Of a DNA stretch of 9,078 nt, positions 5,247-9,078 are shown in pieces (the first letter of the stretch is position 1; every line of letters begins with the position of its first letter). The stretch spans positions 1 to 9,078 of the forward strand of contig JANOYE010000107.1 in the NCBI GenBank assembly GCA_031428695.1, given 5' to 3'. The notes under the pieces were generated by a model. The model was not told where the DNA came from. It ran no database searches and was given only the letters and a program-made list of their open reading frames with translations. Origin of the DNA: JANYCG01 sp031428695. Lineage in GTDB: Bacteria > Pseudomonadota > Gammaproteobacteria > Burkholderiales > Burkholderiaceae_C. The position numbers and the translations under genes were made by a program.

Positions 5247-6346
5247 CGCCTTCCTCAGACATCGCGCAGCCTGGCAACGCGATGCCGGAACCAGTGCCGG
5301 AACCAGTGCCTGAAGATTTGCTGTCGCGCGACGAAATTGATGCGCTGTTTGATGGCTTGGGCGGGGCCAACCCGTCGCGTGGCGCGGGTTATGCCGCTGA
5401 TCCTGCACATACCAATGCATTCGGCGGCGCGCCTGAGCCTGCGGGCGAGCCGATGCCGTTTGACTGGCAAAACCTGCCGCGTATTTCACGCGCCAACCGC
5501 GGCACGATGCCCGCGCTGGAAGTGGTGAACCAGCGTTTGCTGCGCAATCTGCAGGCGGCCCTGCCGGCCTTGCTCGGGCAACATCCCGACGTCACTTTGC
5601 AGGGAACCCAGGCGCGGCGTTACAGCGATTTTCTGGACGAGACACCGCGTCCTTCGGGCTGCGCGGTGGTCAATTTGCGGCCATTGGCGGGGCAAGGCCT
5701 GTTGGTGGTTGATCTGGCGCTGGCCGATGTGTTGATTGATCTGCTGCACGGCGGTTCGGCCAAGGCGCAAAACGCGCCGGATGCCCGCAGTTTCGCCAGC
5801 TTGGGGCAACGCACGGTATTGCGCCTGGTCGGCGTTGTCATGGCGGCCTGCTCTCAGGCTTGGCAAGGGGTGGCCGGCCTGAGTTTCGAGTTTGAACGCT
5901 TCGAAACCGAAGCCCGCCACACGCACATTGCCACGGCGCTAGACCGCGTCTATGTGAGCGTTTTCAAAATACAAATTGGCGAGGTGTTGGGCAGCTTGTC
6001 GGTGTGCCTGCCGCTGGCCTGCCTGGCCCCCATCCGCGCTGTGGCCGAGGCGCCCAGTTGGGGCGACTTTGTGCAAGCTGACGGGCGCTGGCTGCCCGCG
6101 CTCACACGTGAAGTGCAGGCGCTGGTGGTGCCGCTGGCGGCCCATTGCCTGCCGCTGCAAACCAGCCTGGCCCGCGTGTTGGCGCTGCAGGCGGGAGATT
6201 TCATCGAGCTGGGTGCCTACCCGCAAACTTTGGCCACGCCCGAGGGCTTGCCGCTGTTTGAAGGCCGCTTGAAGACGCAATCGGGCCGCCAGGCGATTCA
6301 GATCGACCGCATCTTGACGCCCGATGCCCAAGGAGGCCGCGCTTGA
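5243..6346 (+). CDS. fliM: FliM-like flagellar switch protein
   Basis: FliM links FliG to FliN in the C-ring and binds phosphorylated CheY. The 367-residue product carries the CheY-binding motif as DLLSRDEIDALF (25-36). It is preceded by a 24-residue Pro/Glu-rich leader, whereas it normally begins within the first few residues. The middle CheC-like domain is recognisable from FDWQNLPRISRANRGTMPAL (73 on) through GLSFEFERFE and VCLPLACLAPIRAV (254-267). The C-terminal SpoA domain follows (about 283-357). The FliG-binding loop, normally GGxG, reads HGGSAKA (169-175). The neighbouring FliG-like protein is also unusual. The gene overlaps its upstream neighbour (ATGA) and the downstream fliN start. 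The family is certain; whether this is the main FliM or a divergent paralogue is not. Confidence 0.88.
   Translation: MTPSSDIAQPGNAMPEPVPEPVPEDLLSRDEIDALFDGLGGANPSRGAGYAADPAHTNAFGGAPEPAGEPMPFDWQNLPRISRANRGTMPALEVVNQRLLRNLQAALPALLGQHPDVTLQGTQARRYSDFLDETPRPSGCAVVNLRPLAGQGLLVVDLALADVLIDLLHGGSAKAQNAPDARSFASLGQRTVLRLVGVVMAACSQAWQGVAGLSFEFERFETEARHTHIATALDRVYVSVFKIQIGEVLGSLSVCLPLACLAPIRAVAEAPSWGDFVQADGRWLPALTREVQALVVPLAAHCLPLQTSLARVLALQAGDFIELGAYPQTLATPEGLPLFEGRLKTQSGRQAIQIDRILTPDAQGGRA
5285..5308 (+). repeat. Tandem 12-bp repeat encoding PEPV-PEPV
   Basis: CCGGAACCAGTG is repeated exactly twice, encoding the Pro-Glu-Pro-Val duplication (residues 15-22) ahead of the CheY-binding motif of the FliM-like protein. 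It is a recent in-frame duplication that lengthens the leader. Confidence 0.85.
6330..6336 (+). promoter_or_regulatory. Strong ribosome-binding site fixing a TTG start for fliN
   Basis: AAGGAGG lies 6 bases before the TTG at 6343, near-ideal placement. No in-frame ATG lies near this site, so it decides the unusual start codon. It sits within the last codons of fliM. Confidence 0.85.
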
Positions 6347-6654
6347 GCAACATAAGCAACGAGTTTGCGGCCAAACCGGATGCAGGCGCTGCGCTGCCGG
6401 ATCTCACACGGGTGCTGGACATTCCGGTGCAGCTCTCGGTGGAACTGGGCCGCACCAAAATGCCAATTCGGCAAATTCTGCAATTGGGCGTGGGTTCAGT
6501 CGTGGAGCTGGGCACCGTGGCCGGCGAATTGGTGGATGTGCTGGTCAACGGCCAGCTCATCGCCCATGGCGAAATTGTGGTGGTGAACGAGCGCTTTGGC
6601 ATCCGTTTGACGGATGTGGTGACGGCCTCCGAGCGGCTGGGTCGGCTCAGTTAG
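6343..6654 (+). CDS. fliN: Flagellar switch protein FliN
   Basis: FliN forms the lower part of the C-ring with FliM and assists export-ATPase docking. The 103-residue product is essentially one SpoA domain: VLDIPVQLSVELGRTKMPIR (24-43), then LGVGSVVELG, LVNGQLIAHGEIVVVNERFG and RLTDVVTASERLGRL at the end. It is shorter at the N-terminus than enterobacterial FliN but normal for the minimal form. Translation starts at TTG, whose last two bases begin the fliM stop codon, behind a strong AAGGAGG site. Unlike its FliG- and FliM-like neighbours it looks conventional. It is the last gene of the plus-strand group and meets the response regulator tail to tail with a 9-bp gap; no hairpin terminator is evident there. 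Confidence 0.93.
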   Translation: MSNISNEFAAKPDAGAALPDLTRVLDIPVQLSVELGRTKMPIRQILQLGVGSVVELGTVAGELVDVLVNGQLIAHGEIVVVNERFGIRLTDVVTASERLGRLS

Positions 6655-6663
6655 CGCTGGGCT

Positions 6664-7293
6664 TCAAACCAAACCGCTGCGGATCGCGTACACCGTGAGT
6701 TCGGCGTTGTTGGTGAGTTTGAGTTTTTCCAGGAGCCGCGAGCGGTAGACACTCACGGTTTTCGGGCTCAGCATCAAATCCACCGCGATATCAGCCAAGC
6801 GTTTGCCCGAAGCAATTTTCACCAGCGTTTGCATCTCGCGCTCGCTCAAGGCGTCGTGCAAGGCGGCGTCGGCTGGGGCATTGAGGCTCTCCACCAGCAT
6901 TTGGGCGACTTCGGGCGTCACGTATTTGCGGCCCTGCATCACCGTGCGCACAGCCAACGCCAGGTCGGCCGGGTCGCCGCCTTTGTTCACATAACCCTGC
7001 GCCCCGGCGCGCAGGCAGCGAATAGCGTATTGGTCTTCCGGGAACATCGACACGATGAGCACCTTGGTCTGGGGGTGAGATTCGCGCACGCTGGCCAGCA
7101 CCTCCATGCCGCCACGGCCATTCAGGTTCAAGTCCAGCAGCAACACGTCACACGGGTGGTTGCGCAAGGCTTCACGCACTTCGGAATAACTCGCCGCCTC
7201 GGCCACCACTTTGATGTCCACCGCTTCGCTCAAGGTGTCGCGGATGCCCCGGCGCAACATGGCGTGGTCGTCGCAGAGGATGACGCGAATCAT
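6664..7293 (-). CDS. NarL/LuxR-family response regulator
   Basis: This 209-residue DNA-binding regulator has a receiver domain and a LuxR-type helix-turn-helix. The receiver (1 to about 120) shows the acidic pair D8/D9, the phosphoacceptor D54 (LLLDLNLNGRGG), a serine (S82) in the usual position and the conserved Lys104 (YVNKGG). The output domain starts near LSEREMQTLVKIASGKRLAD (149-168), with the recognition helix around SPKTVSVYRSRLLEKL. Its ATG overlaps the stop of the histidine kinase gene by 4 bp, so the two are almost certainly a cognate pair. The set of target genes cannot be read from the sequence. The nearby molybdoenzyme gene, upstream in the same direction, is one candidate for linked control. 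Confidence 0.93.
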   Translation of the reverse strand: MIRVILCDDHAMLRRGIRDTLSEAVDIKVVAEAASYSEVREALRNHPCDVLLLDLNLNGRGGMEVLASVRESHPQTKVLIVSMFPEDQYAIRCLRAGAQGYVNKGGDPADLALAVRTVMQGRKYVTPEVAQMLVESLNAPADAALHDALSEREMQTLVKIASGKRLADIAVDLMLSPKTVSVYRSRLLEKLKLTNNAELTVYAIRSGLV

Positions 7294-8423
7294 GGCAACA
7301 CCGCTTCGCTGGCGGTCAGTGGCACCGACAATATGATCGACGTGCCGGTGCCTCGGCCTTGTTCCGCGCGAGAGGTTACGTCAAGCCAGCCGCCAACGCT
7401 GCGGGCGCGTTCGGCCAGGCCGATGAGCCCGAAAGATTTTGGCTTGGCGCGCGCTTGCGGGCCCATGCCGCAGCCGTTGTCGCTGACCTCCACCGTCAAC
7501 ACACCGCTCGCGCCCGAAATTTCCACCCGCACCCGGCTGCATGCCGCGTGTTTGGCAATATTGGTGAGCGCTTCTTGCGCCGTGCGGTAGGCGGCCAGCT
7601 CGACCTCTCGGGAAAGGGGTGTTGACAACGCATCCAGCGCGGCGCTGCCCGTCAATTCGGTTTGGATGCCATTGCGCTTTTCAAAACCGGCGCACAGCCA
7701 TTCCAGCGCCGCCAGCAAGCCCTGGTCAAGAATGGCCGGGCGCAGATTCATCATGATGCCCTGGCTGGCGCTCATGGCCTGGTGCAACATGCCGCTGGCC
7801 TGCAGCGCGTGGTGTTTGGCACCTTCGTCGGCGCTGTTGCGGGCAATCCAGGCCAGGTCAAACCCGATCGCCGCCAGTGCACCGCCGATGTCGTCGTGGA
7901 TTTCCCGGGCAATGCCGGCGCGCTCTTGTTCGATGGCCGTTTGCAGGTGTTCGGCAAAACCGGCCAGGCGTTTCTCTGACGCAGCCAGTTCGGCGTCGGC
8001 ACGGGTTTTGTCCAGCCGGGTCTGGTGCACGTCGATGGCGCGCAGGATCACCGGCCCCAGCCGCGTCAGGTCGTCTTTGGAGAGGTAGTCGCTCACCCCG
8101 AGTTTGATGGCCTCCACCGCTGCGCGTTCGCCAATGGCGCCGGACAACACGATGAAGGGCGGCTTGTGGGATTGCCGTTGCAGCGTTGCCCAGGCGTCAA
8201 GCGCGGTGAAGCCGGGCAGGTTGTAGTCGGCCAGGATCACGTCAAAAAGTTCTGCGCCAGGCGAGGCAGACACGGCTTCTTCGAACCCGGCCAGGCTGTC
8301 CACCTGCGTGATGTCACAGGGCACGCCGGCACGCGCCAAAGCCCGCTCGGCGAGCTGGTGGTCGAGCACAGAGTCTTCCAGGTGCAGGATGCGAAGGGGT
8401 GGCGGGGCGGGCGTCTCAGACAT
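7290..8423 (-). CDS. Soluble hybrid histidine kinase: receiver - HisKA_3 - HATPase
   Basis: This 377-residue protein has no membrane segment or signal peptide. A receiver domain comes first (about 10-130), with acidic pocket E16/D17, phosphoacceptor D66 (ILADYNLPG) and Lys116 (YLSKDD). A coiled-coil-like helix (about 135-165) leads to a NarX/DegS-type HisKA_3 motif, ERAGIAREIHDDIGGALAAI, with His176 as the likely phosphorylated residue. The HATPase domain has the N-box EALTNIAKHA (N288), DNGCGMG (315-321) and the glycine-rich GRGTGTS. A receiver at the N-terminus suggests that another kinase can modulate it. It starts 11 bp after the stop of the molybdopterin oxidoreductase and overlaps the response regulator, so one transcript is likely. 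No strong ribosome-binding site precedes the ATG. Confidence 0.92.
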   Translation of the reverse strand: MSETPAPPPLRILHLEDSVLDHQLAERALARAGVPCDITQVDSLAGFEEAVSASPGAELFDVILADYNLPGFTALDAWATLQRQSHKPPFIVLSGAIGERAAVEAIKLGVSDYLSKDDLTRLGPVILRAIDVHQTRLDKTRADAELAASEKRLAGFAEHLQTAIEQERAGIAREIHDDIGGALAAIGFDLAWIARNSADEGAKHHALQASGMLHQAMSASQGIMMNLRPAILDQGLLAALEWLCAGFEKRNGIQTELTGSAALDALSTPLSREVELAAYRTAQEALTNIAKHAACSRVRVEISGASGVLTVEVSDNGCGMGPQARAKPKSFGLIGLAERARSVGGWLDVTSRAEQGRGTGTSIILSVPLTASEAVLP

Positions 8424-8434
8424 GCTGCGCTGGA

Positions 8435-9078
8435 TTATCCGGTGCGTGGCACGAGTGGTTCCACCTGCACCAGGCAGTCATAAAACGTCGGCCCCCGGCC
8501 CAGGTCGGTCAGGCGCTGGCTGGTGAGCTGGTTGACGTTGGTGCCGTCGACGCCGAACTTGCGCCACCAGATGCCCAGGCCGTTGACCACGCCCGGCCGT
8601 GCCCGGCGCGAGACCTCGACGCGGCAGCGGTGCTCGCCGCGGCGGTTGAAGACGCGCACCATCGCACCGTCCTCGATGCCGCGCGCGGCGGCGTCGGCGG
8701 CATGGATCTCCAGCACCGGCTCGACCTCGATGGCGCGCAGGCTGGTGACGTTGACGATGGTCGAGTTGAGGAAGTTGCGCGCCGGCGGCGAGATCATGGC
8801 GAGCGGGAAATCGGCCGAACTGCCGAACGGCTCGTGGTTGGGCAGGTGGTCGGGCAGGCCGTCCTGGCCCCGATCGGCGAGGCGCTGGCTGAAGAACTCG
8901 CAGCGGCCCGACGGCGTCGGGAAACCGCCCTCGGCGAACGGCGCCTCGGGCAGGGCGAGGGTCGCGAAGCCGTGCGCCAGCAGCCGGTCGAAGTCCACCG
9001 CCTCGGGCGCGAAGGCGCTGCGGCACAGCGCCTCGTCGTCGTCGGCGAAGCAGGGCTCGGTGAAGCCCATGCGGCGCG
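8435..9078 (-). CDS. Molybdopterin oxidoreductase, C-terminal part (5' end outside window)
   Basis: This is the 3' end of a large molybdenum/tungsten bis-MGD enzyme of the COG0243 type, with about 214 residues visible. The frame is open through the right edge, so the Met near 9070 is internal, not a start. The visible part contains the FPTPSGRCEFFSQRL segment and a molydopterin dinucleotide-binding domain. In that domain are ISPPARNFLNSTIVN, AAARGIEDGAMVRVFNRRGE and, near the end, NVNQLTSQRLTDLGRGPTFY. The cofactor and iron-sulfur parts lie outside the window, so the substrate cannot be assigned. The fragment is more GC-rich than the downstream kinase and regulator, which follow at 11 bp and 4-bp overlap. 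The family call is firm; the subfamily is not. Confidence 0.88.
   Translation of the reverse strand, partial: RRMGFTEPCFADDDEALCRSAFAPEAVDFDRLLAHGFATLALPEAPFAEGGFPTPSGRCEFFSQRLADRGQDGLPDHLPNHEPFGSSADFPLAMISPPARNFLNSTIVNVTSLRAIEVEPVLEIHAADAAARGIEDGAMVRVFNRRGEHRCRVEVSRRARPGVVNGLGIWWRKFGVDGTNVNQLTSQRLTDLGRGPTFYDCLVQVEPLVPRTG

Noticed and set aside
4572..5489. 305-residue minus-strand open frame opposite the fliG-like gene
   Set aside because: Antisense shadow: low-complexity, Gln/Arg/Ala-rich translation with no domain, while the plus strand encodes recognisable FliG and FliM sequence.
6829..7590. 253-residue plus-strand open frame opposite the response regulator and kinase
   Set aside because: His/Gln/Val-rich antisense translation without domains; the minus strand carries complete two-component motifs.

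Overview
The window looks like chromosomal DNA from a motile betaproteobacterium, probably Burkholderiales and possibly Comamonadaceae. This rests on the enterobacterial-type flagellar master regulator FlhDC, on its proximity to other flagellar genes, and on the GC-rich codon use. The taxon is an inference; no rRNA or other marker gene is present.

Left third (1-2936): an accessory cassette. Two minus-strand genes overlap by 4 bp. One encodes an AAA/SMC-type ATPase (1076-2302) and the other a DUF4276-like, TOPRIM-fold protein (426-1079). Their base composition is clearly more AT-rich than that of the flagellar genes. Around them are two nested layers of repeats with no recognisable transposase or integrase: an outer 57-bp direct repeat (1-57 and 2875-2931, 49/57 identical) and an inner imperfect inverted repeat of about 150 bp (128-281 and 2623-2775). 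The pair resembles ATPase + TOPRIM anti-phage modules such as PARIS or OLD-type systems. The whole unit looks like a non-autonomous genomic insertion placed immediately downstream of flhC.

Middle (2937-6654): flagellar genes. flhD and flhC lie on the minus strand. Across a 204-bp divergent control region, a tightly packed plus-strand group encodes a FliT-like chaperone, a FliG-like protein, a FliM-like protein and FliN. The FliG-like protein stops before the C-terminal torque-generating subdomain. The FliM-like protein has a displaced CheY-binding motif and an altered FliG-contact loop. The set therefore looks like a divergent, possibly paralogous C-ring module rather than the standard switch complex.

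Right third (6664-9078): three minus-strand genes. In transcription order they are the 3' end of a molybdopterin oxidoreductase (cut by the window edge), a soluble histidine kinase with an N-terminal receiver domain (11 bp downstream), and a NarL/LuxR-type response regulator (4-bp overlap). They probably form one transcription unit, convergent with fliN across a 9-bp gap. The oxidoreductase fragment is visibly more GC-rich than the two regulatory genes.

The best candidate for an undescribed system is the repeat-bounded ATPase/DUF4276 cassette. The second is the FliT-FliG(short)-FliM-FliN set.
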